NCBI RefSeq assembly: GCF_963576615.1
Contig: NC_088711.1
Span: 63,831,248-63,895,247, forward strand
Direction of reading: 5' to 3'
DNA from: Watersipora subatra
Taxonomy: Eukaryota; Bryozoa; Gymnolaemata; Cheilostomatida; Watersiporidae
Length of the DNA stretch: 64,000 nucleotides
Under the pieces are notes generated by a model that ran no database searches, was not told where the DNA came from, and worked only from the letters and a program-made list of their open reading frames with translations. Of the stretch, positions 42,331 through 54,834 are shown piece by piece. Position 1 is the first letter of the stretch, and every line of letters starts with the position of its first letter. A program made the translations under genes and the position numbers.

Positions 42331-45300
42331 ATGTCTGCTGCCTCTGGAAGTCAAAAGGTTAAACGTAATGCAGCATCACCATCTTCTGTCAGACAAGGTC
42401 CATTGAGAGCAACACAACAGTTTGCTTTAGTTAATGGAAGCCCTTCTAGAAAGCAAGTGGTTGGGCAATCAGTGGTGTATTCTCCTACGTCCAAGTCTCA
42501 CAAATCTTCCAAAACTACTAGATCACACTCGGAGACTGCATTTGTGTGTGATAGAAGTACCACCTCACCGGCTTTTAAAGGTAGTCGGTTTAGCATTTTT
42601 TGTTGTGGGAACAATCCTGAAGTTGCCTTGCGAAATGTATTGCTGATTAAGCCGTTGATACATTTGAAATAATGTATTATTATAAAAGTACTCAGTATAT
42701 TTGGGTGTGCCTATAGTGACACTAATTATTAGGAATCTTGGTAATTAACTAAACCTTTTTGCATTATAGTCTTGTTTGGTTTCCGTTTTAGTTGAAAAAC
42801 CTAATGCTCTAAGAGTGACAGGTTCAGTGGACAACATCAACTTGTACCTCTCCGGGCAATGGCCGAAGGATGCTGCTTGCTGTAAAAAGCAGAGAGAAAG
42901 CCAGTCAAACACACACTCCTCGTTTTGTTCATATAGTGATGGAGCGTTTCGGAAAGACACACATACACAGGTTTTTGTAACATTTTATGATTGTGTTATT
43001 AATTCTCGTGTGATAGTGTCAGGTAATTTGACAAAAACAGCCTATAATTATAATATGTTACTCAACTTATTTTGGCTTACTTGCATTAGTCTGTTTATTC
43101 ACAGATCAATAAGTATAAAAGCATATTTGAAGTGAGTAGTCAGGCCAAATCATATGTTAGTTTTTCTAAAAGTTGTACTGCAAAAATTTGTCTTTTTTGC
43201 CTGTTTTGCATAATTGAACAATTAGTTGCTTTCGTTTTATAGACACCAGAGGAATGGGAGAATACAGAAAACAAACGTCCATTATCGCACAGTAAACTTG
43301 CCTTGTACAAGCGATCAAAATCTGTAGGTAGTGGTGACAACTGGAGTCTCAAGTCTTCAAAGGATGTAAGTGGTGGTTTGTATGCATATAAGATCTGATG
43401 TGGTTATCATTGAAGCTTTTCCTTGTGTTTTACTGATTTACCTTAAATACGCTTGTTTCATCCAACTAAGATTGCCGAACTTATCTATCGGTTTGACTCA
43501 ATCTCCTTTTACTGTCTTATAACACCTAGTCACTGCTGTGAACACGAACTAGTGACAGCAGAAATAGTCATATTCTAAAGCATTCTGTATAATGATAAAG
43601 CAGACTATGGCCTATATGACTATAGCCTAGTTTAGTGAGAAGATCATCTACTCATGGTGAGCAACGTGCTAAAATAGGGAAATGGCAAAAGTAAAGGCTG
43701 CTCAGCTTGGTGAGTTTATAGGTCAAGGCTGCTATTTAATGAATTATGTTTCTTCGCTGTTAAGTCAGAGTTTTACTCATGAGGATGGATATTTCATTAT
43801 TTTTTACTTTTGTTACCAAATAGTTATAGTAAATTAAAACAATAACTATTTGGTAGTATTTTATTTTCAACGTCTATTATTTGTTGGTTAACTTTTGCAG
43901 ATTAAAGCGAAACTTCAACGAAAAGACTACCAGTCAAAAGGAACACAAGGAATGCAAAGGTTTAGCCCAGTGGCGACCAGCAGTGTGGTGCACAACCACT
44001 CAACGCAGCCAATCAAAGTGCCAGTTGCCATTCATGAGAATGGCATGTTACGGGGGACCCCGGGCAAAGCCCGTGGAAGTGTCGAAGGCCACAACCCAGT
44101 AGGTTTTGTTCTTTTTTTACTCTAATGTTCAACAAGTAGTGGAATGATAGCGATCAGCGCTAAGTATATGCTTGTTTATTCTGTTCAATGCGGAGCTATG
44201 TAGTGTGCACAGTTTGATAAATACAGTTTACCCAACTTCCTAAATAAGATGGGGTTGTCAGGTGGACACAGATAGTAGTTCACAGACGCATCAGCTACTA
44301 AATAGAAAATAATTTCATGTTCTCATGCTGCCCTGCATGTGTACAAGTTATCTGACATGGCTAGTATCTTTTATGTAGCCTTAGTTCTCATCTTATTGTT
44401 GTAGTAGATAGTTTTATATAAGTACTGCTTCATACTAGCTATGTGTTTTACAGGAAATAGAGACTCTTATTATAACCGCTCAACGAGAACAGCAATTGGA
44501 AACCAGCAGATCTAAGGCTGTAAGTTACTTATACAAGTGCACTATGGCAGTCTTATTGTGGCAACTCATCACGCATTGACCATCAACTATGTTACCATGG
44601 TGACTACAGAACAACTCAGCAAAATGTTTAGAATGTTCTTATCTGTTGAATAGGTGGGTTGCCTATTTGATTGCCCTGATGGGCACAGAGCTCCTTTCCC
44701 AGAAGTCAGTAGCAATATGAGAAATGTCGACACACAGACACCAAGCCAATCAGAGATGCTGCTAAGTGGTGACAAGCTGCTAGAGTTGTCTATCAGTGAC
44801 TATGGTGGCCGCTGTAGCAGTAGGACTTCTACAGAGACTGATGAGGGAAGCCGTCCACCTTCCCTCAGTCCATCACCCTTTTTGTTAGGTAAGGTCTATA
44901 CCACGATAGTTGTTTCCTACTACTGTTCCTTTTTCCTCCGTTTCACTTTGTCATCTCGTGTTCTCTCTCTTGCTTCACCTATGGTACGTACAGTCAAACC
45001 TCGCCTATGACATGTACAGTCAAACCTTGCCTATGGCATGTAGTCAAACCTCGTCTATGGCACGTACAGTCAAACCTCGCCTATGACATGTACAGTCAAA
45101 CCTCGCCTATGACACGTACAGTCAAACCTTGCCTATGACACGTACAGTCAAACCTTGCCTATGGCACGTACAGTCAAACCTCGCCTATGACACGTACAGT
45201 CAAACCTCGCCTATGACACGTACAGTCAAACCTCACCTATGGCACGTACAGTCAAACTGCGCCTATGACACGTACAGTCAAACCTCACCTATGGCACGTA

Positions 45301-48300
45301 CAGTCCAATCTTACCTATGGAACGTACAGTCAAACCTCGCCTATGGCACGTACAGTCAAACCGCACCTATGGCACATACAGTCAAACCTTTGCATCCAAA
45401 GTTAATTCGCTCCAAGATTTGCTTTGTATGTTACAACTTAAATGTCGGATCACATATTCCGTTGGAATATTCTCTAAATTGTGTGATTTATTCTATCGCA
45501 CAAAAACCTACAATAACTTTTAGGAATACTGCAGTCTTTTATCCATAGCATTAACACTATTGTATAATTTAAAACTATGAAAGAAACTAAAATATATGTA
45601 TAACCTTAATTGATTCTATAATAATCTTTTAAGAGAGATTTTTATTGTAAATTTACTTGAGAAACACATGAATGGAAGTGTAGCATTCGTGATACGTAAA
45701 TAAAAGTGGTGATCGTTGTCTACTCTGTAACTTATTCCTACCTATATGAGTGTAACTCATACACCATGTATCGCAGTATATTGGCAGTAATCGTACACGA
45801 CATCGGTGATCGTCTGCAATAACATTGTTCACAGTAGTACAAAGCCATCTGCCTTTACATCAGCCAATAGTCTCCATCTCATAGTGTTTTCATTAGTCAA
45901 TGCGGTCACCAAAATGATAAAATGCGATTCCAGTAGCAACTAGCATGAAGGAAAATAAGGATAGAGCAATCTGTGGCAGCCTATCTCCATTGCCGAAGTG
46001 ATGGAATGCGTAGACTGGCATCTGTGGCAGCCTACCTTTATCACCGAAGTGGTGCACATTGCACAGACTGGCGGAATGCGTAGACTGGCATCTGTGGCAG
46101 CCGACCTCTATCACCGAAGTGGTGCACATTGCACAGACTGGTAGAATGTGTAGACTGGCGTCTGTGGCAGCCAACCTCTATCACCGAAGTGGTGCACATT
46201 GCACAAACTGATAGAATGCGTAGACTTGCATCTGTGTCAGCCTACCCCTATCACTGAAGTGGTGCACATTGCACAGACTGGTGGAATGTGTAGACTGGCA
46301 TCTGTGGCAGCCGACCTCTATCACCGAAGTGGTGCACATTGCACAGACTGATAGAATGCGTAGACTTGCATCTGTGGCAGCCTACCTCTATCACCGAAGT
46401 GGTGCACATTGCACAGACTGGCGGAATGCGTAGACTGGCATCTGTGGCAGCCGACCTCTATCACCGAAGTGGTGCACATTGCACAGACTGGTAGAATGTG
46501 TAGACTGGCATCTGTGGCAGCTGACCTCTATCACCGAAGTGGTGCACATTGCACAGACTGGTAGAATGTGTAGACTGGCATCTGTGGCAGCCGACCTCTA
46601 TCACCGAAGTGGTGCACATTGCACAGACTGGTAGAATGTGTAGACTGGCATCTGTGGCAGCTGACCTCTATCACCGAAGTGGTGCACATTGCACAGACTG
46701 ATAGAATGCGTAGACTTGCATCCGTGTCAGCCTACCCCTATCACCGAAGTGGTACACATTGCACAGACTGGTAGAATGTGTAGACTGGCATCTGTGGCAG
46801 CCGACCTCTATCACCGAAGTGGTGCACATTGCACAGACTGGTAGACTGGCGCATGGTGAAATATCTGGAAAGTTTCACAGCTGCAATGTTTCCTGATATC
46901 TGTGCTGCCTCGGTGATGTCATCAGTCTACACTGCACTGAATCTACGAATAATCGTTGAGAGAATAACTCCGACATACTACAATGCAGGATGGACCAGCC
47001 TATATCTCAAATACTGTTACTATTTTTATCACATTTCATCTTTGGTTTCCCCGAATTTCACCATTTTTCAATGCTTGAGATTCCAACGCTTTGCTAAATG
47101 TTGATGGTAGTTTCTTGGAAGTTGCTTTAGGGGTAGTGTCAAATATTTGCCAGGAATTTCATGTCGAGTGTCGAAAATTTTCATGTTGAGGTTGTTTTAG
47201 CTGAGGTTTGACTGTAGTTAACAGTCCTTTAGCAATCCTAATCCGGTGCTCTCAACATCTGGACTCGTCTTTTGTTATTTCTGGTACATAATGGAGATGT
47301 TTAAATGTAATAGAGAACTCTATCATTCGCCTTGTCTATCTGTTCATTATTACAATAATCTCAGCTTAGTAGAAACACACTGGTGTAATAAACTGCACCA
47401 ACATCTGCTGTCATTGCTGTCAGTGAATAGAGAACATAAAATCTGGTCCGCTTGCTTGTCCCACGACCAAACACGAGCAAAGCGATTGTTTGGGAGATTT
47501 ATGATAAATGCACATGTGCACACAACACCCGAAAAATTATCCGTTAACGGCCGTGACCAAACCCTTGTACCGAAATCTCTTCAACAAGTTTAACCATTTT
47601 TGTGTAGAGTTGTTCAAGTATAATAATGATACAAACACATATAAGCATATATATTTAAATATGTTACGAAGTCTTTAAAATTTGTAGACCATATCCTAAA
47701 CCTTACCCATCGGATCGGATAATACATAACTAGACAGATTAATTTGGCCTAAAATCGCTATTAAAACCTGACAAGCTTTTTTAATCAAAATTAAGACCGG
47801 CCAACAAAACGCCGATAAAGCCGTGCCACCGAGAGTAGAACCATTAAGTCGCGCGTATTTCACGAGAAAAACGTGCACATTTCACCAGTTCATGGCATTG
47901 TCCAATTGCCGAATGTTTCCAATATCTTTCCGTCTTTAATATCTTGCAAAAATATTTAATTATATGAATAATTATTCGATTTTATAAATTATAAGATTTA
48001 ATTATAGGAATAATCATTCGAATTTATTTATCCAAAGGTTTCTGTAATAAACGTAGACCGTTTGAGGCGTAGACCGATTTACAGGTACGAAATTGTGGTA
48101 CACAGTTTATCAGCCTATGTTTCTGTTGTCTAATTACCGAAAGTTTCATTAAATTATTTGGATTGTTTGCCAAAATTCTTTACATCTTATGTACAAGCTA
48201 GGGCCGAACTACAATGCCCCTTTAAGACGAGAACATTTTTTTATTTTGCTGCAGTTTGCAGAAAACTTCCAAACGCGTGAATGCTGATGCTCGCTTTCTG

Positions 48301-51300
48301 TTACAGATCGCTATCAAAACCATTCTACATTGAACACAACCAACTTTCAAACTGTGTATATTACACAGCAGCTTGCCATTTTACTTTTAATATTGCATTT
48401 CTCCTATTGCAGGGGAGAGATATAAAAATATAATCTTTTCCTTTCATTATTGCTGTTTGTTGTACAAAATAACACCCAGTACATTACAGCTACCATTGCA
48501 GCTACGATTGCAGTTATCCAATTGCACTGAAGTGCCATTTGACTGCTAATATTGCATTTCTCAACCAGCAGTACCCTTTCTTTTTTCATTATCACTTTGG
48601 TCTTGGGCTGTATGACAGGGGAATGTTTGGTAAAATAATACTAACCTTTCAACCAGCAACAGTAAACAATTGGTTGCCATCATCTCCTATACAATAAATG
48701 CCCTGTTACCTGCCAGTTGGAGATACTGATTTTAATTTGAAGCAGCTGGTTATTGGCAGACAATTTTTTTGTATTCATTTGCCTGCTAGTCGAAGAGTTG
48801 CTACAAGCAACCAACTGGGTTGCTAGCTGAGGCTAGGCTGTTGCTGTATCTTAGTCTGTCACCAGTCACATTACTAAATATATCACAAGTTCTCTTATAA
48901 ATATATCTTACTGGCTCTATCCCAGAAGGCTAGCTATGTGACAATCAGCTAATGCGCTACCGGCTTTCTGATTACATACTTAATGGGTATCATTATTTGT
49001 TGCAGGTCCACTAGACATGGAGGAGCCAGCATCTGACAGTGGTTAGTGACCATTTCTCTTTCTCTGTTATGTCTGTGAAATAGGTCGTGTCAGTTCTTGG
49101 AAGATCATAACTCAAGATAATACAGTATCACCTGCTAGTTCAATACCTTTAGCCCCCTCACTTCATCACGAATGTGATCTCTCCGACTCCACCCCCTTAA
49201 AAGATTGAAATAAGAAAAGAAGAGAGCTTATTAGTATAAGCGTCACTGAGATAAAAAACTAGATTCTGGAACCGAGTGCGTTATTGATCAGTCTGTACAA
49301 GTAAAGGTCATTCACAACAATTGCTTCAGTTTTAGGATTTCGCTGGAGCTGTTTCCTTGTTGGTTGAAAAATGAACACCCAAATCAACTCGGTCCACGGC
49401 TTTAATGTCAAGCAGCGTGGCAAACTAAATGTTTCAATTACAGAAAATGTTTTAATTATAGATTATATTATTGATATAAATTGGCTCGGCACATATAACG
49501 GCTAATGTAATGTACGTAAACATTTGGAAATCGTTAAAGTGTGCACAACAATTTTCCATTTTTTCGTGTCACCACTGGTTGTTAGCTCAAAATAAGTCAG
49601 TTGAACAGTATGTTTGAGAATGATTATTATAAAAATGCCCTTTTCAGCTTTTAAATTTCGTCTCAGACATAAACTTATGTTGGTTGAACTCTGAACATCT
49701 CCTTGATACTGCCTTTACTATATTATGACCCATAGTCTACACATAGCTAGATGTGTTGTGTAGTCAGTATGCATTCATTTTAGGCGAGTCTGTGAGGCTA
49801 GGAATTTCTACAGCGACGAGTCCACGACCCAACAATAGTGCTCAGTTTATTCGACTACCTCCCGACGGTGCTGAGAAGTTAAAGAGTGTCGTGGAAATGT
49901 AAGTTATTGCGATGATTAGTACCAAAAGTCGTGGGTCTGCTGCGTGCTTCGAGAGCATGTAATAGAATTTAGTCTTTCATCCATCTTTGGTAGGAATGTT
50001 TCAATTGAGGCATACCAGTTGTATGACTCTACAGTTATTATTGCCATAATATTATTATTGTAAACTATGCACTAGCCCGCATGCTGTTAAACATGGCTGT
50101 CTGCTGGTCGGTGAGCTAATTCAGTGTTCACTTTAGTTTGAAATGTTTAATATAGTGTTTATTTCACTTGGTAAGGAGGGACAACCCCTTTACTAGTAAC
50201 GTCCTTCACTCCAACAATCATAGCTAATCAATCGAAGTACAGTAGGCGCTCCTATAACATATACCTCCTATAATGTAAATTCCAGATAACGTAAAGAATT
50301 TATGTGAAATCTTTGCTTCCTACTACGTAAAAAATTTCATATAATGTAGTGTCAAGTCGGGCAAGCTCTCAAATTCAATTTGAATGTTACTCACTATTGC
50401 CACACTCGTGAGAGAAAAACTGATGCATGTATAAAGCTATAGCTATTATATTATATATACAACTTTCGCGACATTCTAGTTCGTTGTGATAGATCGTCAT
50501 ACGTGTCGACAAAACAGAGAACAGCTGCTGCGCAATTGTTCATAAATACAAAGGCGATCGATTGGTGAAGGTATTGCAGTGTCGGTGTACCAATTTGAAT
50601 GGGCCCAGTTGGAACATCGTCGAAAGTTCTCTTTTATCCTAACCTTGAACCCTGGATACAGATAGACAAAGAACAAGTAGGACCATTTTTTATAGTAAAA
50701 ATATTTTGTTGTTTTGCTTTATTGTGGACATACAAAATATTTGTTATTAGCTTTACTTTACAGAATAGACTTGACTGTTTAGAAAAAAAAGCAAGTCGAT
50801 GTAAATAAACGTTGAAGATGTGCGCTACCCATCAACTTATTATAAAATTACTGCAACCTTTAAGAGCTTGTAATCACATTTCCACATATTTTGCACCTAC
50901 AACACAGCAGAGTAAGACATGGTGAATCTTTTGATACCAAATAACTGTAATGTGAATTTTGTTGCAAGTCAACCTTTAAAGGATGTCATAATCTTCAGAT
51001 GACAGGAACTCGCATCTCATTTAGGACCCAGTGTTTAGAGCGTTGGTGTGTGTATTTGCAGCAGGTACCTGCGCTACTGTCAGCTATGCCTGTCAATGAT
51101 GTGTATAGTACATCCTAATTAGTCTGCTAATGGTCATGCTGGCTTCATTCATTTCCTTTACCCAAGGACAACCTTTTTGATACAAGAAAGGTTGTCCTTT
51201 GGTCCCTCACCCTCACATATAGACTTAGATCAGTCTATGACCCTTAATTACTTGTCTACTGCGTTTGTCCTCCTCACTTATTAATAGTTACCTTTTTTCA

Positions 51301-54300
51301 TTGTGTGCGTTAACGTTGCTAGGGGTAATAATGTAGAGATTCACTACCTGTAGCATTGTTATTCACAAATGATGTGGAAAGAATTGCCTTCATTGGCTCA
51401 TATGAGAAAATAGCTCGTCATATGTCGCAGATCTGTTTTTATTGTTTATGAAAAGGTTTGCAGGGAGCGTCGTGCAGTATATCCAGGCCTAGCACTTATG
51501 CACGTATTTTCAAGATGCTTTTTTATAATGTCATAATTTTTGTTCTTTTACTCGTAGGTTTAAACATTCGAGAAACTTCTCAATAATTGTTGTACTTTTA
51601 TTAGTTGTGCAAAGAGTTATCGCACCTACAAGCAAGCTATTTCTGGTAACTTTTATGAGTCAAGGTGGGCTCGTTGCTAACGGAGTGTCAATGGACAACA
51701 AGTTACGCAAAAGTAATTCGTCAAACACCAATGCGCTGGACATACTGCCGCAGCCTTTGGCAGTTTCTGCAGCGCACATAGTTGTGAAGCACTTGTCTGT
51801 GTAGCTAGAACAACCTAGGGGTCGGCTAGGGGTCGGCAACCTTTTCCACTCAAAGGGCCATTTGACTCGTTTTTCGCAGGAAAGAACGTAGTGGGAGCCA
51901 CAACCCCCTTTGATATTTTAAATTAAAAAAAATACTACATGTAACGTTTTTGTTTAGCTTTTAATGCTTTTATACCATGTTTATACCATAAAAATAAAAA
52001 GTGTGGCTTGTATAATAATTTAACGGGTGAGAAAACCAAATTACAATAATTTTGGCTGTTTTATTAGCGGATAAATTGTTATAAGGTGTACTACTTATAT
52101 TAGTGTTGTTTGTCAGTAGTGTTGTTGATGATATTGCGGACCTAAGTGGCTGGCCAGCCTTACTAGATTTCTAATTGTTAAACCCTGTTCGTTGACATAA
52201 TAGCAGAAGGTATCTCGTAGCGATCTGGTCCTCCACGCGAATCCAGTAGTACTTTTTTTGTACTTTTGTATTAAAGTTAAAGCTCTGTGATAATCATGTT
52301 GGAAGGTACTAATAATAATATAACATAAATAATGACGCATCACAAGCGACAATGTTTGATTTATTACCATAATTACAATTTTTAAAATGATTACAAAATC
52401 TAGTGATAAAACTTCCAATTTTTATGAATTACTTGGCATATGGTCAAAAAAAGAAAAAAATCCAAAGTCAGAGGGAGCCGCAGCGAGGGGATGAAAGAGC
52501 CGCATGCGGCTCCGGAGCCGTGGGTTGTCGATCCCGGAGCTAGGCCTTACAACTTTGCATTAGGCACTCATTCAAACAAGTCTCACTGTCTTGAAGATTA
52601 TGAACAGATGAGCATGTGTATTTTTGCCTTCCTGTCAAGTTGTGATTACTACTATTAGCTACCTGTTTGAATGGTGTGCTGCATTTGTGTGCAAACATTT
52701 CTGCAACACCTACAAGGCTGTAGAGTCGGTTGTAATGCTTTTCAAGAACCAAGATTTTTATGTTGTGAAAGTTAAAAAAAGTAGCAGCGAAGGTTAGACA
52801 ATGTCTGTAATGGCAAATTAAATGCAGAAATTTTCATTCATGCAAAGTATTACAACCGCATCAAAATTGAGAGCAGCAAAGTACAGTTACTTTCAAACGA
52901 TTGATAGTCGATTTATAATGATTTTATAGGAGACATTTATCGAAATCACTTGTAAGAGTGAAATTACGTTTTTCAATCATATAACTTGTGTGCAATTCGC
53001 CTTTCTAAATATAGTTTTATATGATTTGTAAATATTTTGAAAAACTACCACATAACTAGTTTAAAACATTAACTTATTTAACCCTTTCACTGCCGTAGAC
53101 GCATAAATGCGTTTTTGTGGGACGACTGCCGTAGACGCATTATTGCGACTTTCCCAGCCATTGCGTAGTTACCTCATTTTATTATTCGTTGACAGCATAA
53201 CCATAGCATTAAGACTTTTATGAAATTGACAGTGTTGTCTGAAGATTTGTCTATAAAATTAGCCTAAAGTAACGAATCAATTTCAAACTTTTGTTAGAGA
53301 ATTTCTAATTTAATAACGAACATTTTTTGTGTGAGTTCATTAATTACCGCGCGCGAGTCAGAAAACAGGTAATTAGTAATGTTGATGGCATTATAGCCAT
53401 TTCAGATTCAGATTTTCGTGATTATACAGATAGTTAAAGCAACAGCACTGTCTCTGAGAGTAGTGAAAGTAATAATTTTGTAAGAGTAAGAAACATGGAA
53501 GATCGTTTTAGCTTCGCATCGATCATAGCATCACACAGCTTTATCATCGCACAAAGTATAGATCCGTTGAATTTTTGCATAGCAATGATGGCTAAAATGT
53601 TAGTAAATTAAAATATGTAACAAAATTGTTCTGAATAGAGATTGAAATTGGAAAAAATACTGTTTACATATCATGAAGCAATATCGGCAATTTTCGGTAA
53701 AATGGCTGGCACTTGGCAGATACCCAAATTTGTACATGCTCGGCAGTGAAAAGGTTAATAATTAGTAAAGAAAACAGTTGTAATTCTTTGTATGAAGGTA
53801 GATTTCCGCACATAATTTTCTGTTACAGGAGTAGTCTAGTTTTCGTCACTATTTTTCGCAAGTTTTAGAGCCTAGAACTGTTGCGGAAATTTCTGTTTGC
53901 GCAAAATATTACAAAATATGAAAATATCCTGGTTCCTTGCAATTGACTCTTCCATAACGCAATATTGAGTAATTATCGTTGTTGCAAGTAATTGTTATTT
54001 GGAGTTAGACTGACTAGGCCTTGCTGTACCATCAATTAGAAACCTCTTGCTTGGTGCGGACCAATATTAAACTTTGTGTGAGCTACGTGAATGACATGAA
54101 GCTATTTATTCTTACTATGCTTCCTTTTATGCGTAGATACGCCATATCTGTTTATTATAACAAATTAACACTGATATTTTTAATATCATTTCTGACTACA
54201 TCAAATTAGTCTTTCCATCGTGATAACAAACAAAAATGGCCCACAGTCATTGGTAAGGCTGTCATGTGAACTTAAGAGCATTAAGAGTGCTCTGTGTTTT

Positions 54301-54834
54301 TTAATAAAATAGAAGTATTGTTATTGTGAATGCTAGGAATTGTATTTAAATACGGTTTAGCGTGTTACCAGTCATGATGACGCAGCATCTCTATTTTTAT
54401 CCTTTTTATCCGACTACTGGATGTTTGGTTTTTTGGTCTCGCTTGCAAACTACCATGACATGTGGTCATCACCAACACTTTCTTATAATTTGGAGAGCTT
54501 CTGACTGATTTTCATATGTTAGACGTGGTGACCCTAGGGTGGAACCTGCACTGTTAGTTCAGACAGTGCTATATTTACTGCTTTACAATGATTTGCTGTG
54601 TCATGAATGTCTGTACGTAGTGACAGTCCTTATGGGACCTGTGAAAAGACGACTGATTTAGCCTTGTGGTTCGGTTACAGCGCCTCGCCGCCACTCAAGA
54701 ACCTCCTTCCTCCAGTACTCATGAGCACGATGAACCTACAGCCGAGTGAGAGATCCGCATTTAGCAGTCTTGGCAAGCCATCTGCCTTTGTCCAGAGAAA
54801 GAGTCCTATCCTACTTATGGAAGAGTCTCACTAG
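42331..54834 (+). CDS. FAM117: FAM117/GLCCI1-family protein, complete, 9 exons, 451 aa
   Basis: Exons: 42331-42580, 42792-42970, 43243-43365, 43901-44098, 44454-44519, 44654-44888, 49006-49041, 49784-49898, 54681-54834 (stop TAG). They sum to 1356 nt, 452 codons, with matching phases. Family landmarks appear in order: NLYLSGQWPKDA (vertebrate YLxGxWPRD), KDTHTQTPEEW (KATQTPxxW), SVEGHNPEIETLI, PDGHRAPFPE, NVDTQTPSQ (SIDTQTP), SPRPNNSAQFIRLPPDGAEK ([20 protein letters not shown]) and a C-terminal SAFSSLGKPSAF. Vertebrate members (FAM117A, FAM117B, GLCCI1) are 450-600 residues, so length fits. The protein is Ser/Thr-rich and mostly disordered; its molecular role is poorly known (GLCCI1 is glucocorticoid-induced). 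The chosen ATG is the first in the open frame. ATTAAA stands at 54909-54914, 75 nt past the stop. Confidence 0.93.
44992..45378. repeat. 26-bp minisatellite built from a transposon end
   Basis: About fourteen units of cagtcaaacctcgcctatga plus cacgta (variants atggca, catgta). Each begins with CAGTCAAACCT, the same bases as the left end of the TA-flanked element that starts at 45379. It lies in FAM117 intron 6, beginning about 100 bp after the donor at 44889. Confidence 0.92.
45379..47214. mobile_element. Candidate TA-flanked element with an internal 70-bp satellite
   Basis: CAGTCAAACCT at 45379 and its exact complement AGGTTTGACTG ending 47214 are bordered by TA on each side (45377-45378, 47215-47216), as for the Tc1/mariner-pogo type. 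Only about 11 bp of the ends match well. No transposase is seen. Most of the interior (about 45968-46852) is a 70-bp satellite. An alternative is two unrelated single ends of the same MITE family. Confidence 0.5.
45968..46852. repeat. 70-bp satellite-like array, about 12 copies
   Basis: The unit is tagactggcatctgtggcag plus ccgacctctatcaccgaagtggtgcacattgcacagactg split into halves, closing gtagaatgtg. Variation is concentrated at a few sites (gtagaatgtg, gcggaatgcg, atagaatgcg; ccgac, cctac), and variant types recur in blocks. It stands in FAM117 intron 6. Confidence 0.95.
47217..49005. other. FAM117 intron 6, remainder
   Basis: No gene or clear transposon is visible. The A+T-rich stretch 47640-48020 has short repeats (taattatatgaataattattcg, ataggaataatcattcg). 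Open frames here are short and without family resemblance. Confidence 0.5.
50236..50860 (+). mobile_element. Transposon fragment with one recognisable end
   Basis: TA|CAGTAGGCGCTCCTATAACA at 50239 followed by repeated variants (cctataatgtaaattcc, cagataacgtaaagaa, catataatgtagtg) resembles a Tc1/mariner-type terminal region with degenerate internal repeats. No matching right end was found, and the short open frame at 50599-50808 is not recognised. Confidence 0.4.
50858..50978 (+). repeat. Dispersed repeat, copy 2
   Basis: Partner of 120-241, about 95% identical by eye over 121 bp, same orientation. It lies in FAM117 intron 8. Confidence 0.7.
51827..52537. mobile_element. hAT-type MITE, about 710 bp, FAM117 intron 8
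   Basis: Left end taggggtcggcaaccttttc with aaagggccatttgactcg behind it; right end agccgcatgcggctccggag ... ggttgtcgatcccgg. The inverted ends match the widespread hAT terminal pattern CAGGGGTCGGCAACC. A second taggggtcggc stands just outside the left end (51816), and the target duplication is not clear. No transposase remains. Confidence 0.72.
53082..53754. mobile_element. piggyBac-type element, non-autonomous, 673 bp
   Basis: CCCTTTCACTGCCG at the left end and its complement CGGCAGTGAAAAGG at the right are flanked by TTAA at 53078-53081 and 53755-53758, the piggyBac target site. A second copy of the terminal motif (gactgccgtagacgcat) stands inside the left end. Around 53401-53445 a short coding remnant (DSDFRDYTDS, then STVSESSESN) resembles the acidic N-terminal part of piggyBac transposases, so this is an internally deleted copy. 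Confidence 0.9.

Noticed and set aside
51607-51804. Plus-strand frame ending AAHIVVKHLSV, considered as an alternative 3' exon of FAM117
   Set aside because: No acceptor in phase with the donor at 49899; the exon at 54681 fits both phase and family sequence.
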